Source of the DNA: Streptomyces sp. G44
Lineage (GTDB): Bacteria; Actinomycetota; Actinomycetes; Streptomycetales; Streptomycetaceae
DNA length: 64,000 nucleotides
NCBI RefSeq assembly: GCF_016905445.1
Contig: NZ_JAFEXF010000006.1
Span: forward strand, 1-64,000
Direction: 5' to 3'
Part shown: positions 26,935 through 36,361 of the stretch, in pieces
Layout of the letters: every line of letters begins with the position of its first letter
Numbering within the stretch: position 1 is the first letter of the stretch
Notes under the pieces: model-generated
Told to the model about the DNA's origin: nothing
Databases searched by the model: none
What the model saw: only the letters and a program-made list of their open reading frames with translations
Program-made: the position numbers and the translations under genes

Positions 26935-28491
26935 TCAGACCAGCGACGCGGCGGCGAGTACGAGGAGCGCGACGCGTACAGCTGTGAAGCGGACGAGCGG
27001 CCAGCGCCCGCCGGGCCTTCCGGCGGCTTTGTCGCTCCCTGCCCGGGGGGCTGCCTGGTTCCGGGCCGACCAGACTCCGCCGGCCAGGATGAACACGCCC
27101 AGACCCCATACTTCCGGCGGTACCACCAGCCATGAGCCCAGCTGCCACACCAGGGCCAGTAGTCCTGCTGCGAACAGCACATCGATCGCCATGCGGATCC
27201 ACGACGCGGGCCCAGGGACCCGGTGCCGTGAGGTCCACAGAGCGAGAAGGCCGGCGCACAGGCTGAAGACCACCGTGAGCGCGGGTGCGAATCCGCTGGA
27301 CTCTGGGGGCTCCTGGGCGGCTGATGCCGCGTCAAATCCCAGTAGCCGTTCGCCGACGGCGTCCACCGGGCGGTCGGTATTCGACAGGACGACCACCCCG
27401 CGCCCGCGTGCGGGGTCCATGCCCACGTATGCGGTGAAGCCACCGGTCTCTCCGTCGTGCCATACCAGGCTGCGCCCTTGTGTGCGGCTGACGTTCCAGC
27501 CCAGGCCGACTGCGCCGTTCGGCCCCCTTGGGTAGAGGGGGTCAGCGGCTCGTGCTCCGGGGGCGGTTTTGGCCAGGACCGCGCGCAGGAGTATCGCAAG
27601 GTCGTTGCTCGTCGACCAGAGGTCACCGGCTGGCGTGAATCCCGAGGCCCGCCAGTGATCCATGGCGGGACCGGTGGCTTTTGTCCCGCTGGCGCTGGTG
27701 GGCGGGATGGCCTCGCCGCTGCGGACGATCTGGGAGTGGTCCATGCCCAACGGGTCGAGCAATTCCTCTCTAAGGAGCTTGTCGTACGGCTTCCCGGTGA
27801 GGCGGGCAGCGGTCTGCCCGGCCAAGGCCATGCCGAAGTTGGAGTACACATACGTCCCGGGTGGGCCGAGCGACGCGTCGGCGGCGGCGGTGAAGAGATC
27901 CTGCTCGGTGAGTCCGCGGTAGGGATCGCGGCCGAGCAGGCGGAGTTCGGCTTCCCTGAGGCTTGTGTCCAGACCGGTGGGCATCAGGGCGAGACCGGAC
28001 CGGTGGGTGAGGAGGTCCGTCAGCGTCGCCGACGCCAGGGCGGGGTCGGAGAACCGGTCTCGCGGCAGAAGACGTTCCAGCGGTGTGCTGAGGTCTATGC
28101 GCTTCTGGTCGGCCAGCGAGGCGAGGAGCATGCCGGTCATCGGCTTGCCGATGGATCCCACCTCGAAGACGGTGTCTTTTCCCACCGAAGGATGCTCGGG
28201 ATTCCCCGAATTGCCGAGCCCTGCGAACGTGGTGCGCTCACCGTCGATGAAAGCGACGGAAAGCCCACGGAACCCCTCCTCGTTTCCCACTGCTTCCCGC
28301 ACACGGGCACCGAGCGCCGCGTCTCCCGTTTCAGCAGTCCCCAGGCGGGCCGGCTGAGGGAGGTAAAGGAAACAAGCGGTGGCGGCCACGGTCGTCACAC
28401 CCAGCCCCACGAGGACGCTTCGTATTGTCCGGTTTGACCCCAGACACCTCTTGGCCCGCCGCCATACCGAGCCGGAACTCTTTTCCATCAT
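26935..28491 (-). CDS. Membrane-bound beta-lactamase-fold serine hydrolase
   Basis: A 518-residue protein with an N-terminal membrane segment (about residues 24-45) and a class C beta-lactamase/CubicO domain. The catalytic Ser113-Ile-Gly-Lys116, Tyr216-Ser-Asn218 and a HDGETGG box are visible. After residue 410, three or four hydrophobic segments (TVVFSLCAGLLALW, MAIDVLFAAGLLALVWQLGS, VWGLGVFILAGGVW, LLVLAAASLV) anchor it. It probably hydrolyses a peptide or ester at the outer face of the membrane. It overlaps the HTTM gene by 4 bp, so the two are coupled. A processing or immunity role in the peptide cluster is inferred. Confidence 0.85.
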   Translation of the reverse strand: MMEKSSGSVWRRAKRCLGSNRTIRSVLVGLGVTTVAATACFLYLPQPARLGTAETGDAALGARVREAVGNEEGFRGLSVAFIDGERTTFAGLGNSGNPEHPSVGKDTVFEVGSIGKPMTGMLLASLADQKRIDLSTPLERLLPRDRFSDPALASATLTDLLTHRSGLALMPTGLDTSLREAELRLLGRDPYRGLTEQDLFTAAADASLGPPGTYVYSNFGMALAGQTAARLTGKPYDKLLREELLDPLGMDHSQIVRSGEAIPPTSASGTKATGPAMDHWRASGFTPAGDLWSTSNDLAILLRAVLAKTAPGARAADPLYPRGPNGAVGLGWNVSRTQGRSLVWHDGETGGFTAYVGMDPARGRGVVVLSNTDRPVDAVGERLLGFDAASAAQEPPESSGFAPALTVVFSLCAGLLALWTSRHRVPGPASWIRMAIDVLFAAGLLALVWQLGSWLVVPPEVWGLGVFILAGGVWSARNQAAPRAGSDKAAGRPGGRWPLVRFTAVRVALLVLAAASLV

Positions 28492-29495
28492 TTCGATGTA
28501 GTGGCGGGCACAGCAGTGCCCTTCGCCGTATACCGCCGGACAATTTTGCGCAGACGGAGATAGTGGTCATCTCCCATGATGAGAAGCTCAATTCCGATCA
28601 TGGTCAGTGAGAAGGTGATGAGCCCTGCCATGTGAATGGCGATGCCCAGATGCATCAGGACGCCTCCGGCGACAGCAAAAGGCCTCAGGGTGCGATTGAG
28701 CAACAGGAACGCGAATGCCAGCTGGAAGAACACGGTGCCATAGGTCATGAGCACCACGAGTACTGAGTTCTCGTAGAGGATGTGGTTGACGCCGGGCCAG
28801 CCGAACTCATTGACACGCAGGATGTAGTAGAGGGCAGTTCCGTCCTGCCAGTGCTCTCCTTGCACCTTGTACATGCCCGACACCAGATACACGGTGCAGA
28901 CCTGCAAGGTCACCGCCATCAGTCCGGCGTGATGAAGTAGCGAAACGATCCGGTAGCGCATGGAGTCACCAGCCGAGAGCGCCGGTTCTCCGCCCTTGCG
29001 GTTGCGTGCGTCCAGGGACAGCCGGGCTCCCGAGTCAATGAAAATCATGAAGACGAGGACGATCGCCGCGACGTTGTCCCCGCCGTCCATCAGCATCGGA
29101 TTCCTCTGCTGCAGCGACCAGAGGAAGACATAGTGCGCAACCGTCATGACGCGGGTCCGCCAACCCAGCATGAACAGCACAGCCACCAGTGCCCCGGTAT
29201 GGAAGACCAGCTCGAACCAGACCTCGGACCTGCTGAGTGAGTAGAGCGAGAGTGAACTGCCCGAGACCGGGTCCATGAAGTTCTGCCACGGCCACACGCC
29301 GTCCGGACCCCACAGATATCCCCGGTCGAGGTAATCCCGAAGGTAGAAATAGACACCCACTGCCCCGAGAACGATCCGGGTGAGGGCTGCACCGATCAGT
29401 GAACGGCGTGTGCCGGTGAAGTCATCGAGGCGGGAGTAGAACGCCGAGCGCGCCCATTTTCCGGCAGAGATCGCATCCGTGCGCAATTGATTCAT
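28488..29495 (-). CDS. HTTM-domain membrane protein (SdpB/VKGC-like)
   Basis: A 335-residue polytopic protein with about eight hydrophobic segments. The pattern (RIVLGAVGVYFYLRDYLDRG, LSLYSLSRSEVWFELVFHTG, ALVAVLFMLGWRTR, NPMLMDGGDNVAAIVL, VYLVSGMYKVQGEHWQDGTA) is the HTTM domain shared by vitamin K-dependent carboxylases and the Bacillus SdpB protein. SdpB helps mature the secreted toxin SDP. The gene follows DUF5819 by two bases and overlaps the hydrolase by four, giving a tight operon. The Lys/His residues of true carboxylases cannot be judged by eye, so enzymatic activity is open. Confidence 0.88.
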   Translation of the reverse strand: MNQLRTDAISAGKWARSAFYSRLDDFTGTRRSLIGAALTRIVLGAVGVYFYLRDYLDRGYLWGPDGVWPWQNFMDPVSGSSLSLYSLSRSEVWFELVFHTGALVAVLFMLGWRTRVMTVAHYVFLWSLQQRNPMLMDGGDNVAAIVLVFMIFIDSGARLSLDARNRKGGEPALSAGDSMRYRIVSLLHHAGLMAVTLQVCTVYLVSGMYKVQGEHWQDGTALYYILRVNEFGWPGVNHILYENSVLVVLMTYGTVFFQLAFAFLLLNRTLRPFAVAGGVLMHLGIAIHMAGLITFSLTMIGIELLIMGDDHYLRLRKIVRRYTAKGTAVPATTSK

Positions 29496-29497
29496 AG

Positions 29498-30226
29498 TTA
29501 TTCCGAAACCTTAAGCGGCTTCATCCAGTCGAGGTCGTAGTAAGATATTTCCCCTTTGACCTCCCTGATGTGCCGCTCCGAAAAGCGAGGGTACTCATTG
29601 GAGACGACCCTTATCTGCACTCCCTGCACCGCGTCCCCCCAGTGGCGCCGCGCCTCCGAGGTCGCGAGAGCCTGGGCGAAACGGGTCGCGTTCTCGCGCC
29701 CGCTCTTCTCGCTCACGGTGAGTGGCGGATTTTCCGCTTTTGTGCCGCCCTTGGCAGAGTCCTTCGGTTGGTCAAGCTTGTTCTTTTTCCGGATCTCCTC
29801 CAGGAGAGGGTCGCGCCAGGACTCAAGCTGAGCCTTGACGCCTGTGGGGAGGCGGTCGACCCGGGCCGGCCACATCCGCTGACTGTGCACCTTCGCGATG
29901 TGCGGGGTGGTGATGTCCGTCCAGTCGGTGACGTCCTGCCCGTCCTGGGTCCGCACCTTGGCGCGGACCAGGATCCCCGAGTCCGCGTCGACCGGGTCCG
30001 GAGCGAAGAGATGCCAGTCCTGACTGAACTGCGGCGACATGTATCCGGTGATCACCCGACTGAGATCCTTCTGCACCGGATTGAAGGGAGTGTTGTACAG
30101 GGCAGTCATGCTGAAATGAAAGACCAATACAGCAGTGGTTGCCATGGCTGCCATCGCGACAGTGACACGCCGTGATCTGCGCCAGGACAGCAGAGACTGG
30201 GGGCTGTTGTTGTTTCCCACTCCCAC
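29498..30226 (-). CDS. DUF5819 family membrane-anchored protein (SdpA-like position)
   Basis: A 242-residue protein with one N-terminal membrane segment (about residues 20-42) and a soluble outer domain: YMSPQFSQDWHLFAPDPVDA, SGILVRAKVRTQDGQDVTDW, ENATRFAQALATSEARRHWG, YPRFSERHIREVKGEISYYD. The SQDWxLFAPDP block is the signature of DUF5819. This family is commonly encoded just before an HTTM gene in actinomycetes, as SdpA precedes SdpB in Bacillus. Its role is not established. It is 22 bp from the strong hairpin that follows the peptide gene. Confidence 0.85.
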   Translation of the reverse strand: MGVGNNNSPQSLLSWRRSRRVTVAMAAMATTAVLVFHFSMTALYNTPFNPVQKDLSRVITGYMSPQFSQDWHLFAPDPVDADSGILVRAKVRTQDGQDVTDWTDITTPHIAKVHSQRMWPARVDRLPTGVKAQLESWRDPLLEEIRKKNKLDQPKDSAKGGTKAENPPLTVSEKSGRENATRFAQALATSEARRHWGDAVQGVQIRVVSNEYPRFSERHIREVKGEISYYDLDWMKPLKVSE

Positions 30227-30248
30227 TCATCCTTACCGTTGTGAAGTG

Positions 30249-30286
30249 ACGTCCATGCGGGGGCATTCCAGCCCCCGCATGGACGT
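30249..30286 (-). terminator. Perfect 16-bp hairpin between peptide gene and DUF5819
   Basis: ACGTCCATGCGGGGGC (30249-30264) pairs perfectly with 30271-30286 around a six-base loop. It lies 9 bases after the peptide stop and 22 bases before the DUF5819 start. Such hairpins partially terminate transcription after the precursor gene in bacteriocin operons, giving much precursor and little machinery. That use here is inferred; full termination is the alternative. Confidence 0.8.
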
Positions 30287-30295
30287 GATGAACGA

Positions 30296-30655
30296 TTAGT
30301 CGAAGGCGCGGTTCAGATCCACGGATTCCGTGCCGTCGGACACGGCGGCGCCGCCTCGCACAAAGTAGCCCTTGGGGGCCTTACCGTACTGCTTCTTCAC
30401 GTGCGCCTTAGCGGCATCATAAGCGGCACTTCCCGCAAAAGAAGCAGCAGCCTTCTTGGCTACCTCCTTCCACAGCCCACGCTGGGCCACCGTCTCGGAC
30501 TTCTTCTCGGGCCCCTGCGCCGCCTCCTTGAAAGCGACGGCAGTGGTCTCCTTTGCCGGGTCCACAGAGTGGTCCGCGGAGGCGCTCGTGGACACGGCGA
30601 CAGTGGCAACGGCAGCAAGAACGCCGGCTGCCACCAGAGTCTTGGTTCGCTTCAT
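30296..30655 (-). CDS. Small secreted cationic peptide, candidate toxin precursor
   Basis: A 119-residue preprotein. Signal peptide about residues 1-27 (KRT... hydrophobic core, ending ASA). The mature part of about 92 residues has an acidic/polar front (DHSVDPAKETTAVAFKEAAQ), then a basic alanine-rich stretch (GLWKEVAKKAAASFAGSAAY, residues 60-79; DAAKAHVKKQYGKAP) able to form an amphipathic helix, and a polar tail. No cysteines. It is the first gene before DUF5819-HTTM-hydrolase, the position of SdpC in Sdp loci, but it is not recognisably similar to SdpC. GGGGGAAA lies upstream of the ATG. Confidence 0.75.
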   Translation of the reverse strand: MKRTKTLVAAGVLAAVATVAVSTSASADHSVDPAKETTAVAFKEAAQGPEKKSETVAQRGLWKEVAKKAAASFAGSAAYDAAKAHVKKQYGKAPKGYFVRGGAAVSDGTESVDLNRAFD

Positions 30656-31726
30656 ATCGTTTCCCCCAAGGAAAACTAAAGTCACCCTCAGCAGGTGCAC
30701 TGGAAATTCGTCACCCACAGGCCGTGGGTGACGGACAAAAAGATACAGACCCGATCTCGATATGCAAATCGACTTCAGCAGGCCAACCGATTCCGAAATC
30801 CTGCATTTGGGCATACCGGAACATCCCTCCTCCGGAAAGAGCAGAAGGGAGTTCGGTCAAGCAACTGGAGTCCGTCAGCAGCAATCACTACAGAAAACCG
30901 GCACGCCAAGGGAAGGCAATGCCAGCCGTCCAGCCCCGTGGCGGCATTCAGGGAAATGTGAGAACCCACCCCTGAGGCGGGGTGTCACGTGACGGTGCAA
31001 TTCCGATGCGAGGAAGCGCATTCGGGGTCGGACCGGCGCCTTGCGCTAAAAGGCAGGCGGCTGGACGGCAACGACAGCGATCCACCCGTACGACAAGGCA
31101 GGCGCATGTGCGCCAGTGCGTCGGCTAACCGGATTCTGGCGTGCCGCAGGGCACTGATGCCGGAACGGCAGTCGGCCCTTCAGATGGCCGGAGCAAGAGA
31201 GACAAGAACGGCCGCTGTGACGCAGCGCGGGCGTGCAGAGAGTTCAACTGATGGTTCCCCGTCATAACGGCAACGAGCGGCCGGCTTTATGCGGCTTTGC
31301 TTTAGGCATGCGCATGGTCAGTGCGCACAGATCCCCGTTGCGGCTTACTGAGCGTCGATGGTCTGGCGACGCGATGGGCACGTTACCCCAGTGATGCAGT
31401 GCAAGATCAAGAGCTATCCGGTGTGGGCTGAGTCACCGGACACAACTGAGCCGAAGCACTTGAGCGCGATTTGAGGTTGCCCGCCAAACTCCCCACGGCA
31501 GGCGCGATTTAACTGTACAGCGCAACGAAATTGCGACTCCTGCCTCACCCCGCCATCGCCCGTATGGTTGACGATGGATCAGCACCTACCGCTACGCTGA
31601 TGACGCCGTGGCGATGGACCCTTCCGGGCCCCCTTGAGCGAGCGGCGTGCCCCCTGGCGGACCCTCTGGTGTTCTGGGGCTGTAAGAATGCGGCCGGTTC
31701 GAGATCATCGAGTGGCCGGAGGAAAC
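30656..31726. other. Long AT-richer intergenic region upstream of the peptide gene
   Basis: About 1.07 kb with no supported gene. GC content falls below that of the neighbours and several short frames are interrupted. It must contain the promoter of the minus-strand peptide operon and probably that of the small membrane protein at 31727. A regulator gene is not present. Codon patterns here are not coding-like. Confidence 0.6.
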
Positions 31727-31951
31727 ATGTCAGAGGTCCGCAGCAATGCTTCACGGTCGCAGGTAACTGCCCAGCGACTCGGGGGACTTCTGGGGGTGAT
31801 ATGGTTTTCTTTTCTCGCCTTTTCGGAGTCTGATCGACCGTCGTGGCTCCGGGCCTGTTATGCGGCGACCGCTCTGGTCTTCGCTGCCGGCACGGCAGCC
31901 GAGTTGGTGCTGACGCGTCGACGTCGGCGCAGGGCGAAGCAGGACAGCTGA
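31727..31951 (+). CDS. Small membrane protein, 74 residues
   Basis: The ATG at 31727 is preceded by GGAGGA. The product has a short polar N-terminus, two hydrophobic segments (LGGLLGVIWFSFLAFSESD, CYAATALVFAAGTAAELVL) and a strongly basic tail (TRRRRRRAKQ). It resembles the many short two-helix membrane proteins of Streptomyces with unknown function. Overlapping longer frames start further upstream without a ribosome-binding site. Confidence 0.65.
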   Translation: MSEVRSNASRSQVTAQRLGGLLGVIWFSFLAFSESDRPSWLRACYAATALVFAAGTAAELVLTRRRRRRAKQDS

Positions 31952-33050
31952 TCTTCCCCCCAGACCGGTGGGTCGTTGTCAACGGAGTGGGTCGGCGGCA
32001 GGCCGGACTGCGGAGATGATCGTCGTGACCGCTCGCCGTCCGTGTCCGCCGACTCCACGGTCGCTGTTTCGCGCTGCGGCTCGGCCTCCTACGGCGCCTC
32101 GCGGAACGCCCTGCCAGGCGAGTTCCCTGAAGGGGCACGCGGGGGCCTCGCCCCTGCATGAGTTCCAGGTCCCGTCACACAGCTCGTCGACAGATCTCGT
32201 TGTGCCGCTGAACGCGCCACCAGTAACGGCTATGCCACGTCGCATCGCAGTACCGCCGGATCGGAGCTCCTCCGGCAGGCACTTCCCGACCACGAGTCCA
32301 CCTCACCGGCCTCATGCCGGGCGGCCCGGGGTGGCGAGCGATCTCGTAGACGGTGACCGTCGTCTGCCCCGGCGGGATCGGCCGCGGAGGCAGGCCTGTC
32401 CTACGGCAACAGCAGGTGCGGAAGACGCATTGCGGACAGGTCGACCATGTTCGCAGCACTCGGTGCCTTCAGATGGTGACGGTAGCCTCCGGGCCTGAGT
32501 GGAGCCCGTGGCGGCTGCGTCCGCCACGGGCTCACTCGTGCCCGCGCCATGGTGTTGCCGGGCCGCGTGCACGGCGAAGGCGTCTCCGGTGCGGCACCAC
32601 GCGGCGCCTGCCGACGGCACGGCGAGCACGGGGGTGCCGACCGGGGCGCAGCCCGTGGGCCGGGCCGCTGACGGCGCCCGTCCCACGTCGCGCGGGGTCG
32701 CGGTCATGAGCCGGTCGCACTCGCGCACGACAGTGACGGGTGTGCCCGTCAGCGCCGCCGTCCGCCGCTCGTGCCCGTCGCGGACTCGGCGGAGGTGCTC
32801 AGGAAGGCAGCCGATGTCTTCGAGGCCCAGGAGATCCTGGGTTGCGCGCTCGCGCGCAGCGGGTCGATCCAGTGGGAGACGACCAGGCCGGGGAGTGACG
32901 CCAGTTCGAGGGCCGGGCTGCCCGAAGCGTCCGGCACGGTGGTGCGGTTGGGGATCCGACCGGGCCCGGTCGGGCCCAGCGCGGGTATATGCAGCGTGCT
33001 CGCTCTCCAGTTCCTTCCGCCGAGTCGCGGGGCGGAGGGTGATGAGGGGG
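31952..33050. other. Gap, decayed DNA, no supported gene
   Basis: Many overlapping short frames but no consistent codon bias. A minus-strand frame near 32750-32940 (ALELASLPGLVVSHWIDPLR) has a protein-like stretch and lies upstream of the DAHP synthase fragment, so it may be debris of the same or an adjacent gene. Confidence 0.45.
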
Positions 33051-33470
33051 TCAGCGCGCCGCGGCCGTCACGGCACGGCGCTGACGGGTCGCGGCCGCGA
33101 GGTCGTGGAGCACGGCCACGGTGGTGTCCCGGCCCATGCAGGCATCGGTGACGCTCTGGCCGAACACGGGATCCTGGAGGCCGAGTTCTTGGCGCCCGGG
33201 GATCAGGAAGCCCTCCAGCTTGACGCCGCGGATGTCCGTGTTTACGGCCGCGACCTGCGCCCCGATCTGCCGGGCGACCATGGCCTGTTGCTCGTGGTCC
33301 TTGCCGCTGTTGCCGTGGCCGGCGTCGATGACCAGGCCGGTCGGCAGCCCGGCCGCGGCCAGGAGCCGTGCAGCCTCGCGCACGTTCTCGGGGTAGTAGT
33401 TGGGCCGGCCAGGACCGCCCCGGAGCACCACGTGGCGGTCGGGGTTCCCGACATCATGGCGCGGCCGTGA
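33051..33470 (-). pseudogene. C-terminal half of a class I DAHP synthase
   Basis: The frame reads GNPDRHVVLRGGPGRPNYYP, LVIDAGHGNSGKDHEQQAMV, GAQVAAVNTDIRGVKLEGFL and PVFGQSVTDACMGRDTTVAV. These blocks belong to the AroF/AroG type of 3-deoxy-7-phosphoheptulonate synthase: metal- and phosphate-binding GGPGRPNY-like and HGNSGKDH. The first 200 or so residues, including the PEP-binding part, are missing, so it cannot be active. Actinomycetes normally use the class II enzyme in primary metabolism; AroG-type copies often occur in secondary metabolite clusters. Confidence 0.75.
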
Positions 33471-34040
33471 CCGGGCATATCCGGTCACACATAAGGGGTA
33501 GCGGCATTGCGTCCGACCTCCTCCCCACCCGCCGTCGCCGGCTGCGCCTGGTCTGCCGGGGCGGCCTCCCGGTCGGCATCAGCTCTTCGTCGGGCACCGA
33601 TGCACGCCGCTCGGGTTCGCGCTCTGGGCGCACCGTAGAAGCGGCCTGCTACGAGGCATCACTCCATCCGGGGGAAGCAACGGTTCAGGCCCGGGATTCC
33701 CGTACCAGTGCGTGACCGACAGCCGGGCCAGGCCGGCGCCTCCGGGGTGAGGTGAAGGACATTGGCGTATTCGGACATTGTCGTGCGAGTCACGGGCGGG
33801 TAAGACCGGGACGACGAGCTGCAACCGCCAGGGTCGCGATGGTGGCCGGTGTGCTCCGCAGGGGACGCACATAAGGCACGGCCGTACAGGACGGTGTGGT
33901 TGCCGCAAGGGGGAGGGCGGCGACGGGGTGCTTCTTCAAGTGGGCCGCGAGACGTGGCGGGCGCCTCCGCACGCCTCGGCTGTGTACGAACACCTCCGGT
34001 TCCGGGCGCACAAGACGTATCACGACGTGGGGGAACGGGC

Positions 34041-35150
34041 ATGACGGCAAGCGCATCAACAGGCGGGACACCGGAGCCCCGGCCGAGGGGCGGCGAGCAC
34101 AGCGTTCCAGAGCCGACGGGGCGGCAAGGAGGCTCCGACCCGACCGCGCCGTCCGCCGCTCATCAGCCGGTGCCGCATGGGTCCCCCGATACGGGAGGTG
34201 GAGCCGACGAGAGCTTAGGGGCGATCACCTTCGAAGCACTCGGAGCGGACCCTGCTGCCTCCCGGCGCAAGAAGACCTTGTGGCTGTCGGTGACGGCGAC
34301 GGTCGGTTTCCTGAGCGTGCTGGGCGGGACGCTCCTCGGCTACTACATGATCAAGCCGAACGTCACCCGGGAAAACGAATCCAACAAGGGGTACGACGCC
34401 TCCCAAGCACCGTTCACGGCCTCGGTGCAAACGGAGTTGGGCGACCCCGGCCAGGACTGGGTGATGGTTCTCGACCGTGAACTGACCAAGGGCGAAGCGC
34501 GGAGACTGACCTCCACCAAGGACCCCTCTGTCACCCTCGCCTATCTCAAGTCACTCGGCGGCCGTCTGCTGACCTATGCGTCCTACCTGGAACACGCTCC
34601 GGAGAAGTACAAGCAGTGGACATCGGCCGACAGCGTGGAACTCTCCGGCACCTTCAAGCTGAAACTGCTGAGCACCCGGTCCGCCCCCGTCGTCATCGAC
34701 GACTGGCAAGCCACCGATATCACCTGTCGGCCGAGCAGCGCGAGAACGGTCGTCGGCTACCCGTCGCAGGGAGGAGTCGCCTACCAGGGAATCCGGGTTC
34801 ACGTACCGCCCCGGAGCGGCGAGCCGGTATTGACCGATCGGGACGAGGGACAGGGCGAGCCCTACTTCGACACCCACGTGATCGAGCTCGGGAACGGCCA
34901 GTCCTCGGGCGCCTTGCGGGTGGAGGCGATCGCATCGGCCGGACAGACGTGCGAGTGGTCAATCAAGGTCCACTACGTCGACGCCTATCAGAAAGAGGAG
35001 TGGCTCCAGTTGAAGGACAGCAGCGGAAAGACGCTGCGCATCCGCACGGAGTCCGCCCCCGCCGATCCCCGGCAGGCCTGGGTCTTCGGGGCCGTCCCCT
35101 GGACGGCGTGCCACCAGAAGACAGAGGAGCCGATGTGCGACTCGGTCTAG
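34041..35150 (+). CDS. Single-pass membrane protein with large outer domain
   Basis: This 369-residue protein has a polar, proline- and glycine-rich N-terminus (about residues 1-70), one membrane segment (TLWLSVTATVGFLSVLGGTL, about 79-105) and a 260-residue outer domain. The outer part has two Cys pairs (DITCRPS, GQTCEWS, WTACHQK, EEPMCDS) and beta-rich pattern. I recognise no family. GGGGGAA precedes the ATG at 34041. It overlaps the lipoprotein gene by 16 bases, so they are translated together and probably act together at the cell surface. Confidence 0.7.
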   Translation: MTASASTGGTPEPRPRGGEHSVPEPTGRQGGSDPTAPSAAHQPVPHGSPDTGGGADESLGAITFEALGADPAASRRKKTLWLSVTATVGFLSVLGGTLLGYYMIKPNVTRENESNKGYDASQAPFTASVQTELGDPGQDWVMVLDRELTKGEARRLTSTKDPSVTLAYLKSLGGRLLTYASYLEHAPEKYKQWTSADSVELSGTFKLKLLSTRSAPVVIDDWQATDITCRPSSARTVVGYPSQGGVAYQGIRVHVPPRSGEPVLTDRDEGQGEPYFDTHVIELGNGQSSGALRVEAIASAGQTCEWSIKVHYVDAYQKEEWLQLKDSSGKTLRIRTESAPADPRQAWVFGAVPWTACHQKTEEPMCDSV

Positions 35151-36361
35151 CCGGAAAGGCCGCGGTCTTTGCGGTCCTCGCAGCCTTGCCCCTTCAGGCA
35201 TGCACCTCTCGACCAGGCGCGGACAGGCCCGCGTCCGGGTCTTCGGCGCGCTCGGCGCCCTACCTGGGTAACCGGGGATACGCCCTTCCGAACAGCCCCT
35301 TCACCCGCGAGGACACGGTCGTCACCGCCAGGTGTGACATGGGCGCCCGTTACGTCGGGGTCATGGTGACAGCGTGGGATCCGGAGAGCTGGAAGCCGCG
35401 CGCGACACGGTGGTTCGCCGTTCCAGAGGACGCCGTGTTCAACAATATGCCCGGCGTCGACGCGGTCCACAGCCCACTTGTCGACCTCTGCGACGGCAAA
35501 TCGGACGCACCGGGTTCCTATACCACGGAGAGCCTGGAACACATCGCTCCCCGGGTCCGCGCGCTCTTCGACCTCTCGTACACACGCATGGCGGTAGTCC
35601 TCCGCGACTCCGGAGACAAGCACGCCTCACACGTCGGTTTCGTGAAGAGCGACGCACAGCACGACGACTTCGTGCGCCTGAGCGGTGCCGCGGGCGACGA
35701 CGAGCAGAACGCGGTGATGTCACCGGACGGGCGCACCGTGTGGTTCACATACACGGGCCAGGACGGCCGGAAGAGGATCGGATCCCGGCCCACCGAAGGC
35801 GACCACCACCTGTCGGACGAGGGCCCCGCCGCGGGAGACGACCTGCCCCTGACCATCACCGGCAAGCCCGCGCGCGCCGTCCAGGCCAACATGGTGCACC
35901 TCGCGCCGGACGGCCGTCGACTCACAGCGACCGTGCCCAAAGTCTTCGGCACCGTCTTCGACACCTGGAACTCCTCAGGTCCGCTCAGCAGGACGTCGGC
36001 GCGCGACGCCGTACTGCTCGGCGGGTGCACCGCCGTCGTCGGCTGGGTCGGTGACGAGCGAGTCCTGTGCCGTACGTCGTCCGGTTCGTTCCGGACCATG
36101 AACGCTCGCACCGGTCGGGCTGTGGGCGGCCCGATCAACGTGGTCGGCCCGAAGGACGGCACCGTCGCGGAGGGGATGCTGGTGTCGCCCGACGGCACAA
36201 AGTTCATCGTCTCCGTCCACCAGCCCAATGCCGAGAGGGATCCCGACTACGGGTACCACACGCCCGACTTCCGGGTGGTGCCGACCGCACGGGGAGGAAC
36301 GGCGAGCGGACTCGCCGACGCGGAGCTCGACGAACTCACGGTGTTCCTGAGCTGGTCATGA
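35135..36361 (+). CDS. Lipoprotein with beta-propeller-like repeats
   Basis: A 408-residue lipoprotein. The GTG at 35135 opens a signal (GLAGKAAVFAVLAALPLQAC) with the LQAC lipobox, so Cys after about residue 22 is lipidated. The mature part contains repeated short blocks typical of TolB/WD40-type propellers (NAVMSPDGRTVWFTY, MVHLAPDGRRLTATV, GMLVSPDGTKFIVSV). These 'SPDG' turns mark propeller blades. The partner membrane protein gene overlaps upstream. A surface sensing or scaffolding role is likely but not shown. Confidence 0.7.
   Translation: MRLGLAGKAAVFAVLAALPLQACTSRPGADRPASGSSARSAPYLGNRGYALPNSPFTREDTVVTARCDMGARYVGVMVTAWDPESWKPRATRWFAVPEDAVFNNMPGVDAVHSPLVDLCDGKSDAPGSYTTESLEHIAPRVRALFDLSYTRMAVVLRDSGDKHASHVGFVKSDAQHDDFVRLSGAAGDDEQNAVMSPDGRTVWFTYTGQDGRKRIGSRPTEGDHHLSDEGPAAGDDLPLTITGKPARAVQANMVHLAPDGRRLTATVPKVFGTVFDTWNSSGPLSRTSARDAVLLGGCTAVVGWVGDERVLCRTSSGSFRTMNARTGRAVGGPINVVGPKDGTVAEGMLVSPDGTKFIVSVHQPNAERDPDYGYHTPDFRVVPTARGGTASGLADAELDELTVFLSWS

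Noticed and set aside
34616..35134. Upstream extension of the lipoprotein frame
   Set aside because: It overlaps the membrane protein gene in another frame and is Arg-rich. The lipobox signal shows that the true start is the GTG at 35135.
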